Of a stretch of 64,000 nt of DNA, positions 34,082 to 43,166 are shown piece by piece. Position 1 is the first letter of the stretch; every line of letters starts with the position of its first letter. The stretch spans positions 45,999 to 109,998 of the forward strand of contig DASVQB010000008.1 in assembly GCA_036389295.1 (NCBI GenBank). Reading direction: 5' to 3'. This stretch comes from AC-37 sp036389295 (GTDB lineage Bacteria > Actinomycetota > Thermoleophilia > Solirubrobacterales > Thermoleophilaceae). Position numbers and translations under genes: made by a program. A model generated the notes under the pieces. The model was not told the DNA's origin and did not search any database. It saw only the letters and a list, made by a program, of their open reading frames with translations.

Positions 34082-35304
34082 GCGACCGGGAGCTCCGCGA
34101 GCGCATTCGCGAGGTGACGGTCCCCGGCGAGCGCGAGGCGGAGGAGCGCAGCTGGCGCGTCGTGGAGGCCGCCTTCGCGGAGCGCGCCGCCGTGCGACCC
34201 ACGCGCATGCGCGCCCGCGCGCGGGTCGCCCTGGCCGCGGCCGCGATCGCGCTCCTGGGACTCGCGCTGCCCGCTACCGGCGCGGGCGACTGGCTGCGCG
34301 ACCTGGTCCGGCCGGGACGCGACCACGCGAGGCCGGCGCTCTCCTCCGTCCCCGGCGGCGGCCGCCTGCTCGTGACCTCCGCGGACGGGCCGTGGATCGT
34401 CAGGCCGGACGGGTCGAAGCGCCTGCTCGGGCGCTACGACGAGGCGTCGTGGTCGCCGCACGGGCTGTTCGTCGTCGCGACGCAGGGCCGCCAGCTCGTC
34501 GCGCTCGAGCCGGGCGGGCGCGTCCGGTGGACCCTCGCGCGCCCGCACTCCGTCGGCGACGCGCGCTGGTCGCCGAGCGGCTTCCGCATCGCCTACCTGA
34601 CCGCGGGCTCGCTCAGGATCGTCGCGGGCGACGGCACGGGCGACCGGCGGCTCGTCCGCTCGGTCGCGCCGGTCGCGCCCGCGTGGCGGCCGGCCCGGGG
34701 AGGGGCCCACGTGCTCGCCTACGCCGGCCGCGACGGGCGCGTCCACGTGGTCGTCGCCGACACGAACGCGTCGCTCTGGCGCTCTCCGCCCGGCGAGACG
34801 CCGACGCAGCTGCTCTGGTCCGCCGACGGCGCACGGCTCGCGGCGGTCGGCCCGAGGTCGATCCGCGTCTTCGGCGCCGGCGGGCGGCCGATCCGCACGC
34901 TGCCGGTCGCGGACGCTCGCGCGGCTGCGTTCGCCGGGCACGGCCGCGACCTGGCGTTGATCCGCGCCGGCCGGATCGACGACCAGTCCGAGGTCGTCGT
35001 GCTGAACCCCGACCGGCCGGGCCGCTCCGAGCGCGTCGTGTTCTCCGGCTCGGGCGCGCTCGGCGACCTCGCGTGGTCGCCGGACGACCGCTGGCTCCTG
35101 ATCGGCTGGCCGAGCGCCGACCAGTGGCTGTTCGTCCGCCCGCACGGCGCCCCGAGGGTCGTCGCCGTCTCCGACGTCGGCCGCCAGTTCAGCCCCGGCG
35201 CCGGCGGCCGGCCGGGCTTCCCGGCGGTCGGCGGGTGGTGCTGCCCCGCCCCGCCCCCTACACCTCCATCCGCGCCACCACGTCGTACACCTCGGTCCCG
35301 GTGA
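34078..35304 (+). CDS. Membrane beta-propeller protein, putative anti-sigma partner
   Basis: 408 aa. A charged cytoplasmic segment (residues 1-45, SDRELRERIREVTVPGEREA) and one membrane helix (about 48-68) come first. An extracytoplasmic propeller-like domain follows with repeated SWSPHG, RWSPSG, LWSADG and AWSPDD blades. There is no zinc-finger anti-sigma motif. Position and topology after the ECF gene (ATGA overlap) suggest it controls that sigma factor. Its C terminus runs 47 bases into the convergent gene at 35258 and ends in low-complexity Pro/Arg residues. Confidence 0.8.
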   Translation: MSDRELRERIREVTVPGEREAEERSWRVVEAAFAERAAVRPTRMRARARVALAAAAIALLGLALPATGAGDWLRDLVRPGRDHARPALSSVPGGGRLLVTSADGPWIVRPDGSKRLLGRYDEASWSPHGLFVVATQGRQLVALEPGGRVRWTLARPHSVGDARWSPSGFRIAYLTAGSLRIVAGDGTGDRRLVRSVAPVAPAWRPARGGAHVLAYAGRDGRVHVVVADTNASLWRSPPGETPTQLLWSADGARLAAVGPRSIRVFGAGGRPIRTLPVADARAAAFAGHGRDLALIRAGRIDDQSEVVVLNPDRPGRSERVVFSGSGALGDLAWSPDDRWLLIGWPSADQWLFVRPHGAPRVVAVSDVGRQFSPGAGGRPGFPAVGGWCCPAPPPTPPSAPPRRTPRSR

Positions 35305-35551
35305 CCTGGTGCCCGACGTCGCTCGCCGCCTCCTCGCGGAGGTGCGCGACCCGCTTGTCGCTCGCGTCGGCAGCCTCGGGGGTCGACCAGAGGGCGACGG
35401 TCATCGCCCGGCCGGTGCTCGAGTCGAAGAGCAGGTAGGAGCCCGCGAAGCCGTCGAGCTCCTGCACCGCCTGGGTGCTCCGCTCGAACGCCTGCGTGAC
35501 CTCCTGCTCCCGGCCCGGCGAGCCCTCGTACGTGCTGACGCGTGCGACCAT
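35258..35551 (-). CDS. Small ABM-like dimeric alpha/beta-barrel protein
   Basis: 97 aa from the ATG at 35551. The sequence VARVSTYEGSPGREQEVTQA, then DGFAGSYLLFDSSTGRAMTV and ALWSTPEAADASDKRV, fits the ferredoxin-like fold of antibiotic-biosynthesis-monooxygenase-like proteins, which often bind haem or small aromatics. The exact role is unknown. Convergent with and overlapping the propeller gene by 47 bases. Confidence 0.75.
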   Translation of the reverse strand: MVARVSTYEGSPGREQEVTQAFERSTQAVQELDGFAGSYLLFDSSTGRAMTVALWSTPEAADASDKRVAHLREEAASDVGHQVTGTEVYDVVARMEV

Positions 35552-35679
35552 CGGTCCCCCTTTCGCGCTTCGGCTTTGCGGCGCGACCCTACTCGGCGGG
35601 GCGGCCGCGTGCCGCGGGCGAGAGGGCACGGGCGCGCCGCGCGCCGCATCCTTCGCCCCCGTCGCGGGTTCCGTCGTCC

Positions 35680-37158
35680 ATGCCGGGGTGGCGGGTGCGA
35701 CGTGGGGGGCTGGCCGTGGCGGCCGTCGCCTCTGGCCTGCTCGCCGCCCCGGCCGCAGCCTCCCCCACGACGGTCGGCACCGCCACGGCGCCCCTCGCCG
35801 GCGGCCCGCGCCTCGCCGGCGACAGCCTCCTCTACAGCGAGCGCGGCTCGAGGCGGATCGTCCTCCGGCTCGCGACCGCCGGCGCCGATCCCCGCAAGCT
35901 CCGCAGCGAGCCGGTGCCGGCCCCGCCGAACGAGGAGGAGGAGTCCCCGGGTGACTTCGAGTCGAGCAACTCGGCCCTCGCCGCCTCGGGCGAGCGGCTC
36001 GCCTACGCGCTGGCGACCACCGTCGGCAACGCCCGCTACCAGCAGGGCCGCTCGACCGTCACGCTGCTCGGCGGCACCCTCGCCGGCCCGTTCGGCGAGG
36101 CGTCGACCTGCTCGAGCGAGGGCATCTACGGGCCCGCCTCGTCGACGGTCGACGTCGACGGCCCGCGCGTCGCCTCCACCGACTGCGTCGGCCGGATCGT
36201 GGTCCGCGACTACGGCGCCGGCCCCGAGCCGGTCGTCGCGACCCTCGCGCCGAGCCAGGGCCTCGCCGCCAGCGACCTCGCCCTGGCCGGCGACCTCGTC
36301 GCCTTCAACGCCTACGGGATCGGCCCGAGCGGCAGCTCGGCGCCGACCACCGAGGTCTACGACTGGCGCACCGGCACACGGCTCTACGCCGTCCCCCGCG
36401 CGACGAGCTTCGACCTCCAGCCGGACGGCACGCTCGCGACCGCGCGCGCCGGCGACGCCTCCTGCGACGGCGGCAGGCTGACGTGGTCCTCGCCGGCGGA
36501 GCCGGTCGAGCACGTGCTGCCGGCCTCGCCGTGCCGGGGCGACGTGAAGCTCGCGGGCGGCCGGATCGCCACCGTCGTGCGCAGCGGCGCCGGCCCGCGC
36601 AGGACGCTGGCGCTGATCGCGCTCGACGGCGCGCAGATCGACGCGGCGGACCTCGGTCCGCTCGGCATGCAGGAGGGCGAGATCGACTACGACGGACGGA
36701 GCGTCGCGTACGCCCTGCGCGACTGCTCGAACGGCTCGGACCTGCTCCGCGAGTCGGCCGCCGTCCCCGCGCCCCGCGACGAGCCGACGGCGTGCGAGAC
36801 GCGGATCCGCTCCCCGCGCGCGAACCTCGCCCGAGGCACGAGTTCGGTGGCGATCCCGATCGGCTGCCCGGACGGCTGCTTCGGCGTCCTCGCGCTCCGG
36901 GCGCGCGTCGGCCGGCACGTCGAGCCGATCGGCCAGGCGCAGGTGCTCGTCCGGCCGGTCGCGCCCTGCGGGCCGTCCCAGGAGCTCGCGACCGTCACCC
37001 TCGCCCGCGCCGCGCGCGACGCCATTCGCGCCCGCGGCGAGCTGACCGCCCTCGCCGCGCTCCGAACGCGCGACCGCGACGGCCGCGACCGCGCGACCAA
37101 GCGCCGGATCGTCCTGCGGGCCGCCGGCTCGAGCGCCCGCGGCGCCCAGGCCTGCTAG
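35680..37158 (+). CDS. Secreted beta-propeller-like protein
   Basis: 492 aa from the ATG at 35680. A signal peptide (residues 1-28) precedes a repetitive beta-rich domain with about seven LAASGERLAYAL / DGPRVAST / LAGDLVAFNAY-type strands. Six or more Cys in the extracellular part probably form disulphides. No catalytic motif is evident. The stop overlaps the stop of the convergent anti-sigma gene (37155) by four bases. Function unknown. Confidence 0.75.
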   Translation: MPGWRVRRGGLAVAAVASGLLAAPAAASPTTVGTATAPLAGGPRLAGDSLLYSERGSRRIVLRLATAGADPRKLRSEPVPAPPNEEEESPGDFESSNSALAASGERLAYALATTVGNARYQQGRSTVTLLGGTLAGPFGEASTCSSEGIYGPASSTVDVDGPRVASTDCVGRIVVRDYGAGPEPVVATLAPSQGLAASDLALAGDLVAFNAYGIGPSGSSAPTTEVYDWRTGTRLYAVPRATSFDLQPDGTLATARAGDASCDGGRLTWSSPAEPVEHVLPASPCRGDVKLAGGRIATVVRSGAGPRRTLALIALDGAQIDAADLGPLGMQEGEIDYDGRSVAYALRDCSNGSDLLRESAAVPAPRDEPTACETRIRSPRANLARGTSSVAIPIGCPDGCFGVLALRARVGRHVEPIGQAQVLVRPVAPCGPSQELATVTLARAARDAIRARGELTALAALRTRDRDGRDRATKRRIVLRAAGSSARGAQAC

Positions 37159-37415
37159 CGCCCCGCGCGCCACCCCCGGAACGCGGCCAGGAGCTCGTCC
37201 CGCAGCGCGTCCGGCACCGACTCCTCGGGCAGCCGCCCGAGCGCCCGCACGGTCGCGCGCATCTGCTCCACGTACTCGACGCACCCCGGGCAGGCCGCCA
37301 CGTGCTCCTCGAACCGCACCCGGTCCTCGTCCGGGAGCCGCCCCTCCAGGTAGTCGGTCACGAGCTCCACGAGCTCGCGGCAGGTCATCTCGACGGGCGC
37401 TTGCAGGCCGCTCAC
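37155..37415 (-). CDS. Zinc-finger anti-sigma factor (zf-HC2)
   Basis: 86 aa from the GTG at 37415, overlapping the sigma gene's TGA (GTGA); an ATG at 37388 would give a 9-residue shorter form. The zinc-binding motif His-x3-Cys-x2-Cys is visible as HVAACPGC, with an upstream Cys in MTCRELVELVTDYLEGRLP. It has no membrane segment, so it is a soluble ZAS-type factor that would hold the adjacent ECF sigma and release it on a redox or metal signal. Confidence 0.88.
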   Translation of the reverse strand: MSGLQAPVEMTCRELVELVTDYLEGRLPDEDRVRFEEHVAACPGCVEYVEQMRATVRALGRLPEESVPDALRDELLAAFRGWRAGR

Positions 37416-38062
37416 GATCCAGGCTCCTCGGAATCCTCGAAGTGGCGCTCGAGCGCCGCGCGGACCTTGGAGCGGGCCCGGTGCAGGAGCACCCGCTGGT
37501 TGGTCTCGCTCAGCTCGAGCACGTTACAGACCTCACGCGCGTCCCAGCCCTCGACGTCGCGCAGCACGATCACGTCCCGCTGACCGCGCGGGAGCGCCGC
37601 GATCGCGGAGAGCATCGCGTCGCGCGCCTCGGCGCCGATCAGCCGCTCCTCGGGCGACTCCCACCGCTCCGGCGGCAGCGCCCACCAGCCGGGCAGCGTC
37701 TCGGCGTCGGGCGGCTGGAACCGGTCCTCGTCCACGGCCCGCCCGTCGTCGTCCGCCGAGCCGCCGCGGCGGCGGAACAGGGCGAACGGGACGATCCGCC
37801 GCTCGCGCTGGCCGCGCGTCTTCGCCTTGTTGAGCAGGATGCGGAAGATCCACGTCCGGAGCGACGAGCGGCGCTCGAACCGGTCGAGCCCCTGGAGCAC
37901 GGCGAGCCAGGTCTCCTGGACGACCTCCTCGGCGACCGAGCGGCTCGGCACGTGCATCTGCGCGAGCCGCAGGAGCGCCGGCCCGAGCGACTCGACGAGC
38001 GACGCGAAGGCCTGCTCGTCGCCGCGCTGGAGCGCCGCGATCAGCCGGTCGTCGTCGTCCAT
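37412..38062 (-). CDS. ECF RNA polymerase sigma factor
   Basis: 216 aa from the ATG at 38062. Sigma-2 (LIAALQRGDEQAFASLVESL, VAEEVVQETWLAVLQGLDRF, SSLRTWIFRILLNKAKTRGQ) and sigma-4 (ALPRGQRDVIVLRDVEGWDA, EVCNVLELSETNQRVLLHRA) regions are complete. An unusual acidic insert of about 45 residues lies between them (RRRGGSADDDGRAVDEDRFQ onwards). The cognate zinc anti-sigma gene is coupled downstream. Divergent from the propeller-phosphoesterase gene. Confidence 0.93.
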   Translation of the reverse strand: MDDDDRLIAALQRGDEQAFASLVESLGPALLRLAQMHVPSRSVAEEVVQETWLAVLQGLDRFERRSSLRTWIFRILLNKAKTRGQRERRIVPFALFRRRGGSADDDGRAVDEDRFQPPDAETLPGWWALPPERWESPEERLIGAEARDAMLSAIAALPRGQRDVIVLRDVEGWDAREVCNVLELSETNQRVLLHRARSKVRAALERHFEDSEEPGS

Positions 38063-38155
38063 CCACGCCGGATCGTCGCACACGGCGGCCCGCGCCCGCG
38101 ACCGTCCCGCGGAGGTCCCGCGCCCGCCGCCCGCGCCCGTTAAGGTGACCGGTGA

Positions 38156-40996
38156 ATGAGGCTCCGCAGGCTCGTCGGTATCGGCGCGGCCGCCGCCGCG
38201 GCGGCGGTCGCGGGCGTCGCGATCGGAGCCGACTCGAAGGACGAGGGCCGCATCGGCCCCGACAGCCGGGTCCAGCCGAGCGGCCGCAAGCTCACGCCGG
38301 CCGGCAAGCTCACCCGGATCGGCAACCACCCGGCCGGCGGCCAGCTCACGCCCGACGGGCGCTTCCTGTGGACGATCTCGTCCGGCCGCGGCCGCAACGA
38401 CGTCCGCATCGTGCGGGTCGACCCCGGGCTCCACTGCAGGCACGGCGCCCGCGGCGCCGCGTGCCGGAGGCGGCGCTCCGCCCGGATCGGCAAGGTGGTC
38501 CAGACGATCCCGATGCCGGGCGCGAGCGGCGGGATCGCGATGGCGCCGGACGGGCGGACCGCCTACGTCTCGGGCACTCCGGAGTCGAGCCACGACGACC
38601 AGCAGGCGCCCGAGGGCACGCCCGGCAAGCAGGGCGACGTCATCCACGTCTTCCGCTACGACGCGCGCAGGGGGACGGCCAAGCGGGACGGCCTGATCGA
38701 GGTCCCCCCGCCGGGCGACTCGCCGATCGTCCAGCGCTTCCCGCCCGGCACCGACCGGCTCTCCTGGCCGCGCGACCTCGCGGTCTCGCGCGACGGCAAG
38801 ACGCTGCTGGCGGCCCTGAACCTGGCCGACTACGCGGCCGTGGTCGACACCTCGAGCCGGTCGGTCAAGTTCGTGAAGGTCGGCAGCTACCCGTACGGCG
38901 CGGCGATAACGAGCGACGGCAAGCACGGCCTGGTCTCGAACGAGTCGGACGGGACCGTGTCGGTGATCGACCTCGCCGATGCGACGAAGGTCAAGGACAT
39001 CCAGGTCGGGCCGCACCTCTCCCACCCGGAGGCGATCGCGGTCGACCCGAAGCAGCCGCGCGCGTACGTGGCCGTGGCGCACCAGGACGTGGTCGCGGTG
39101 ATCGACACGCGGAAGCTCGAGGTCGAGCGGACGCTGTCGGTCGAGCGGCCCGAGGGCATCGGCGCCGAGCCGACCGACGTGACGGTCACCGACGACGGCC
39201 GCCGGCTGCTGGTCGCCGACTCGGGCGAGGACGCGGTCGCGGTCTTCGCCCTGCCGAGCACCGGCCCGTCGGCCTCGTCTTCGCGCCGGTCCGCGTCCGA
39301 GGAGGAGGAAGAGGAGGAGGGCGCGATCCGGGCGACCGCGACCAAGAAGCCGAAGGCGTTCGAGCTGATCGGCCGCGTGCCGGTCGCCTCGTACCCCGTG
39401 GCCGTCGACGCGACCCCGAAGCGGCGCAAGCTCGTCTGGATCGCGGCCAAGGGCCTCGGCGTGGGCCCGAACCCGAGGGGGCCCAACCCGAACTCGCCCA
39501 AGAACTCCGACGACGGGATCAACTCGTTCCAGTACCTGCCGTCGATCGTCACCGGGACGTCCGGGATCCGCAGCTTCCCGGACGACCGCAGCCTGCGCGC
39601 GCTGACGCCGAAGGCATCCCGGCAGATCCGGCCGGCGAACGACCAGAAGCCCCCGGCGGGCACGCCGATCGCGACCGGCGCCGGGAAGATCGAGCACGTC
39701 TTCTACATCGTCCGCGAGAACCGCACCTACGACCAGGTGATGGGCGACGAGCCGCGCGGCGACGGCGACCCGAAGCTGACCCTGTTCGGCGAGAACGTCA
39801 CGCCGAACGCCCACGCGCTCGCGAGGCGGTTCCCGCTGCTCGACCACGTGTACGCGAACTCCGAGGCCTCGATCGACGGGCACTTCTGGACCTCGGCCGG
39901 CGCGGTGTCCGACTACGTCACGAAGAACTGGCACCAGAACTACGGCGGCCGCAAGCGCCCGTACGACTTCGGCGTGTACGCGGTCACCTGGCCGGCGAAG
40001 CGGTTCCTGTTCGACCAGGCCGAGAAGCAGGGCATCTCGTACTTCAACTACGGCGAGGCGATCGCCGGCGTGGTGCCGCTGACCGACAAGGACCGCAACG
40101 CGGAGGAGACCGAGCAGGTCACCACCAAGCTCTCGCACTCCGACATCGGCCCGCCGACCGGCTGCTTCCCGAACGACGCCTCGGCCGGCGGCGTCGACTC
40201 CGTGCTCCAGGGCCAGGTCGAGATCTTCGACTCGACGCCGCCGGTCGGCGCGCGGCCCGACTCCGAGTCGCGCTTCGACTGCTTCAGGAGCCGCTTCCTG
40301 GCCCAGTCGGCGACGGGCTCGGTGCCGCGGTTCAACTACCTGACGCTGTCGAACGACCACACGTCGGGCACCACTCCCGGGCGGCGCACGCCGACCGCGA
40401 TGATCGCCGAGAACGACTACGCCGTCGGGCAGGTGGTCGACCTGATCTCGCACTCGCCGATCTGGGAGCGGTCGCTGATCATGGTCATCGAGGACGACTC
40501 GCAGGACGGCGCCGACCACGTGGACGCCCACCGGATCCCGGCCTTCGTCATCAGCCCGTACGCCAGGCGCAGCGCCGTGATCCACACGCGCTACGACTTC
40601 CTCTCGTTCATCCGGACGCTCGAGCTGGTGGTGGGGATGGACCCCCTCAACCTGTTCGACGCGACGGCGGTGCCGCTCTACGACGCGTTCGGATCCGCTC
40701 CGGACAACGCCGAGCCGTACGACGCGATCCCGCCGAACGTGAACCTGCTCGACCGCAACACGGCGTCGAGCGCCAACTCGCGCCTGTCGCGGCAGCTGCC
40801 GCTCGACACGCCCGACCGCGTGCCCCAGGCGCTGCTCGACCGGATCCTCTGGCAGCACGTGCACGGCGCCGGCGCGGAGCCGCCGCCGCCGCCGGGGCCG
40901 AACGCGTCCGGCGAGGACATCGAGGCGTGGCGGCGCGGAGGCCACCCCGGCGCCGAGCACGAGGAGGAGGCCGGCGCGGAGGATCGCGACCGGTAA
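38156..40996 (+). CDS. YVTN beta-propeller / phosphoesterase fusion, secreted
   Basis: 946 aa. A signal-like N terminus (residues 1-25) is followed by a YVTN/YncE-type beta-propeller (about 40-375; GGIAMAPDGRTAYVSGTPES, PRDLAVSRDGKTLLAALNLA). A Glu-rich stretch (about 380) leads to a PF04185-type phosphoesterase domain from about residue 510 with the metal-site motif FYIVRENRTYDQVMGD (Glu521, Asn522, Thr524). The DDSQDGADHVDAHR motif near the end supplies further ligands. Members are phospholipase C/acid-phosphatase-like. Phosphate scavenging from lipids or esters is likely. The C terminus is Pro/Glu-rich. Confidence 0.88.
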   Translation: MRLRRLVGIGAAAAAAAVAGVAIGADSKDEGRIGPDSRVQPSGRKLTPAGKLTRIGNHPAGGQLTPDGRFLWTISSGRGRNDVRIVRVDPGLHCRHGARGAACRRRRSARIGKVVQTIPMPGASGGIAMAPDGRTAYVSGTPESSHDDQQAPEGTPGKQGDVIHVFRYDARRGTAKRDGLIEVPPPGDSPIVQRFPPGTDRLSWPRDLAVSRDGKTLLAALNLADYAAVVDTSSRSVKFVKVGSYPYGAAITSDGKHGLVSNESDGTVSVIDLADATKVKDIQVGPHLSHPEAIAVDPKQPRAYVAVAHQDVVAVIDTRKLEVERTLSVERPEGIGAEPTDVTVTDDGRRLLVADSGEDAVAVFALPSTGPSASSSRRSASEEEEEEEGAIRATATKKPKAFELIGRVPVASYPVAVDATPKRRKLVWIAAKGLGVGPNPRGPNPNSPKNSDDGINSFQYLPSIVTGTSGIRSFPDDRSLRALTPKASRQIRPANDQKPPAGTPIATGAGKIEHVFYIVRENRTYDQVMGDEPRGDGDPKLTLFGENVTPNAHALARRFPLLDHVYANSEASIDGHFWTSAGAVSDYVTKNWHQNYGGRKRPYDFGVYAVTWPAKRFLFDQAEKQGISYFNYGEAIAGVVPLTDKDRNAEETEQVTTKLSHSDIGPPTGCFPNDASAGGVDSVLQGQVEIFDSTPPVGARPDSESRFDCFRSRFLAQSATGSVPRFNYLTLSNDHTSGTTPGRRTPTAMIAENDYAVGQVVDLISHSPIWERSLIMVIEDDSQDGADHVDAHRIPAFVISPYARRSAVIHTRYDFLSFIRTLELVVGMDPLNLFDATAVPLYDAFGSAPDNAEPYDAIPPNVNLLDRNTASSANSRLSRQLPLDTPDRVPQALLDRILWQHVHGAGAEPPPPPGPNASGEDIEAWRRGGHPGAEHEEEAGAEDRDR

Positions 40997-41033
40997 TGAT
41001 GCGGTCTCCGAAACCGGACAAGGAGATGCATCA

Positions 41034-41861
41034 GTGGGCGTACTCGACGGCAAGGCGGCGATCGTCACCGGCTCGGCGCGCGGCATCGGCCGCGCCACCG
41101 CGGAGCTGCTCGCCGAGCAGGGCGCGCAGGTCCTGATCAACGACCTCGACGCGGACGTCGCGGAGCAGGCGGCCGGCGAGATCCAGGGCGAGACGGCGGT
41201 GTTCGGCGGCGATCTGACCAAGGAGGGCGTGCCGGAGCAGCTCGTCCAGACCGCCGTCGACTCGTTCGGCAAGCTCGACATCGTGGTGAACAACGCCGGC
41301 TACACCCACGACGGCGTGATCCACAAGATGACCGACCAGCAGTTCCAGGCGATGCTGGACATCCACACGATCGTGCCGTTCCGGGTCATCCGCGCGGCCG
41401 CGCCGCACATGCGCGAGCCGGCCAAGCAGGAGATGGCGGAGGGCAAGGAGGTGTTCCGCAAGATCGTGAACGTGTCGTCGATCTCGGGGACGATGGGGAA
41501 CGCCGGGCAGGTCAACTACTCGGCCGCCAAGGCGGGCGTCGTGGGGCTGACCAAGACGCTGGCCAAGGAGTGGGGGCAGTTCAAGGTGAACGTGAACGCC
41601 GTGGCGTTCGGGTTCATCGAGACGCGCCTGACCGCCGCCAAGGAGGACGCCGGGACGATCCAGAAGGACGGCGAGGAGATCCAGCTCGGCATCCCCGCGC
41701 AGCAGCGCGAGATGGCGCGGTTCGTGATCCCGCTGGGCCGGCCGGGGACGCCCGAGGAGGCCGCGGGCGGGATCTTCTTCCTCTGCACGCCGTGGTCGAA
41801 CTACGTGCACGGCCAGGTGCTGAACGTGACCGGCGGGCAGTTCGGGGGGATGACGACCTAG
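41034..41861 (+). CDS. Short-chain dehydrogenase (FabG-like)
   Basis: 275 aa from a GTG at 41034 with a good AGGAG site about 10 bases upstream. Rossmann motif TGSARGIGR (12-20), NNAGY, a Ser in NVSSISG and the catalytic Tyr162-x3-Lys166 (NYSAAKAG) are present. An extra loop (PAKQEMAEGKEVFRK) sits before the active-site strand. It is an NAD(P)H-dependent 3-oxoacyl or hydroxyacyl-CoA reductase by family; the substrate is unknown. The ArfB gene follows after three bases. Confidence 0.92.
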   Translation: MGVLDGKAAIVTGSARGIGRATAELLAEQGAQVLINDLDADVAEQAAGEIQGETAVFGGDLTKEGVPEQLVQTAVDSFGKLDIVVNNAGYTHDGVIHKMTDQQFQAMLDIHTIVPFRVIRAAAPHMREPAKQEMAEGKEVFRKIVNVSSISGTMGNAGQVNYSAAKAGVVGLTKTLAKEWGQFKVNVNAVAFGFIETRLTAAKEDAGTIQKDGEEIQLGIPAQQREMARFVIPLGRPGTPEEAAGGIFFLCTPWSNYVHGQVLNVTGGQFGGMTT

Positions 41862-41864
41862 GGA

Positions 41865-42281
41865 GTGGACGACCCGATGCCGGTGGCGCGGGGCGTCGCG
41901 ATCCCGCTCGCCGAGGTCGAGCTGCGGGCGAGCCGGTCGTCGGGGCCGGGCGGGCAGCACGCGAACGTGACCGCCTCGCGGATCGAGGCGGTGTTCGACG
42001 TGGCCGCGTCGCGGGCGTTGAGCGAGTCGCAGAAGCGGCGGGTGATGGCGCGAGCCGGGCCGCGGGTCGTGGCGGTGGCGCAGGACGCGCGGTCGCAGGC
42101 GCGGAACCGCGAGCTGGCGCTGGAGCGGCTGCGGGGGCGGCTCGCGTCGGCCCTGGCCGTGCCGCGGGCGCGGCGGGCGACCCGGCCCACGCGCGCGGCC
42201 GGCGAGCGCCGGCTCGAGGCGAAGCGGCGGGCGGCGCAGCGCAAGCGCTCGCGGCGCCGGGTGGACCCCGGAGACGGCTGA
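41865..42281 (+). CDS. arfB: ArfB-type peptidyl-tRNA hydrolase (ribosome rescue)
   Basis: 138 aa from a GTG at 41865. An RF-1-type GGQ domain (ASRSSGPGGQHANVTASRIE) with the catalytic GGQ at about residue 29-31 is followed by a strongly basic C-terminal tail (AGERRLEAKRRAAQRKRSRR). That tail is the part that enters the empty mRNA channel of stalled ribosomes. It releases nascent chains from non-stop complexes. The length matches E. coli ArfB (140 aa). Confidence 0.92.
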   Translation: MDDPMPVARGVAIPLAEVELRASRSSGPGGQHANVTASRIEAVFDVAASRALSESQKRRVMARAGPRVVAVAQDARSQARNRELALERLRGRLASALAVPRARRATRPTRAAGERRLEAKRRAAQRKRSRRRVDPGDG

Positions 42282-42308
42282 GCCGGACCCCGGGCGGGCC
42301 TCGACCGC

Positions 42309-43154
42309 TCAGGCGGAGCCCGGCTTCGGCCGGCGCTGCTCGGCGAGCGGCTTGCCGGCGTCGTCCACCAGCCCGGGCGGTGGCCACGGCCCCATCCAGT
42401 TGTCGCGGGCCCCGTCGAGGGTGATGACGGTCCCGGAGTAGTAGTCCCCGGCCGGCGACGCGAGGTACGCCACGAGCCACGCGTGCTCCTCGGGCCGGCC
42501 GAGCCGTCCGAGCGGCACCGTCCGCGCCACGTTCTCGGCGACCGGCCGCGGGTACTTCTGGATCGCCTCGGTCTCGAAGTGCCCGGCGGCGAGCGCGGTC
42601 AGCCGGATCTGGAACCGGGCCCACTCGATCGAGAGCACCCGGGTCAGGTTCTCCACCGCCGCGCGGGCGGCCGAGGAGTGCGCCATGCCCGGCAGGCCGT
42701 GGTGCGGCGACAGCGTCACCGAGATCACCTTCCCGCCGCCCGCCGGGATCATCGCCTTCGTAGCGACGGCCTGGGTCATCAGCCAGGTCCCGACCAGGTT
42801 GAGCCTGACGACCGTCTCGAACCCCTTCGTGGTGATGTCCTCCGCGGGCGTCATGTACTGCCCGCCGGCGTTGTTGACCAGCGTGTCGATCCGGCCGTGG
42901 CGCTCGAGCACGCCGTCGACGAGCGACGCGACCTGGTCCTCCTCGCGGATGTCGCAGACGACGGCCTCGCAGCGCCCGCCCTCGCACGCCGCCGCGGTCT
43001 CGTCGAGCGGCTCGGCCCGGCGGCCTGCGACCACCACCCGGGCGCCGAGCGCGGCCAGCTCGACGGCGGTCGCCCGGCCGAGCCCGCTGCCGCCGCCGGT
43101 CACCACGACCACCTGGTCGTCGAGCAGGCCCGGGGCGAAGATCCGCGACGGCAT
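42309..43154 (-). CDS. SDR protein with substituted active site, 2,4-dienoyl-CoA reductase-like
   Basis: 281 aa. The Rossmann motif TGGGSGLGR and NNAGGQY are normal. Where classical SDRs have YxxxK the sequence is SSAAR (in GMAHSSAARAAVENLTRVLS), so Tyr is Ser and Lys is Arg. Loss of the Tyr together with a GxxHxxSAA(K/R)AAV pattern is characteristic of peroxisomal-type 2,4-dienoyl-CoA reductases (DECR2). The IEWARFQIRL and final FGG-like region support an acyl-CoA substrate. A role in unsaturated fatty-acid oxidation is likely but inferred. Confidence 0.88.
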   Translation of the reverse strand: MPSRIFAPGLLDDQVVVVTGGGSGLGRATAVELAALGARVVVAGRRAEPLDETAAACEGGRCEAVVCDIREEDQVASLVDGVLERHGRIDTLVNNAGGQYMTPAEDITTKGFETVVRLNLVGTWLMTQAVATKAMIPAGGGKVISVTLSPHHGLPGMAHSSAARAAVENLTRVLSIEWARFQIRLTALAAGHFETEAIQKYPRPVAENVARTVPLGRLGRPEEHAWLVAYLASPAGDYYSGTVITLDGARDNWMGPWPPPGLVDDAGKPLAEQRRPKPGSA

Positions 43155-43166
43155 GGCGCGGGCAGG

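Noticed and set aside
38152..41136. A 994-codon plus-strand frame over the phosphoesterase region
   Set aside because: Low-complexity Arg/Gly-rich shadow in another frame; the frame starting at 38156 holds all family motifs.
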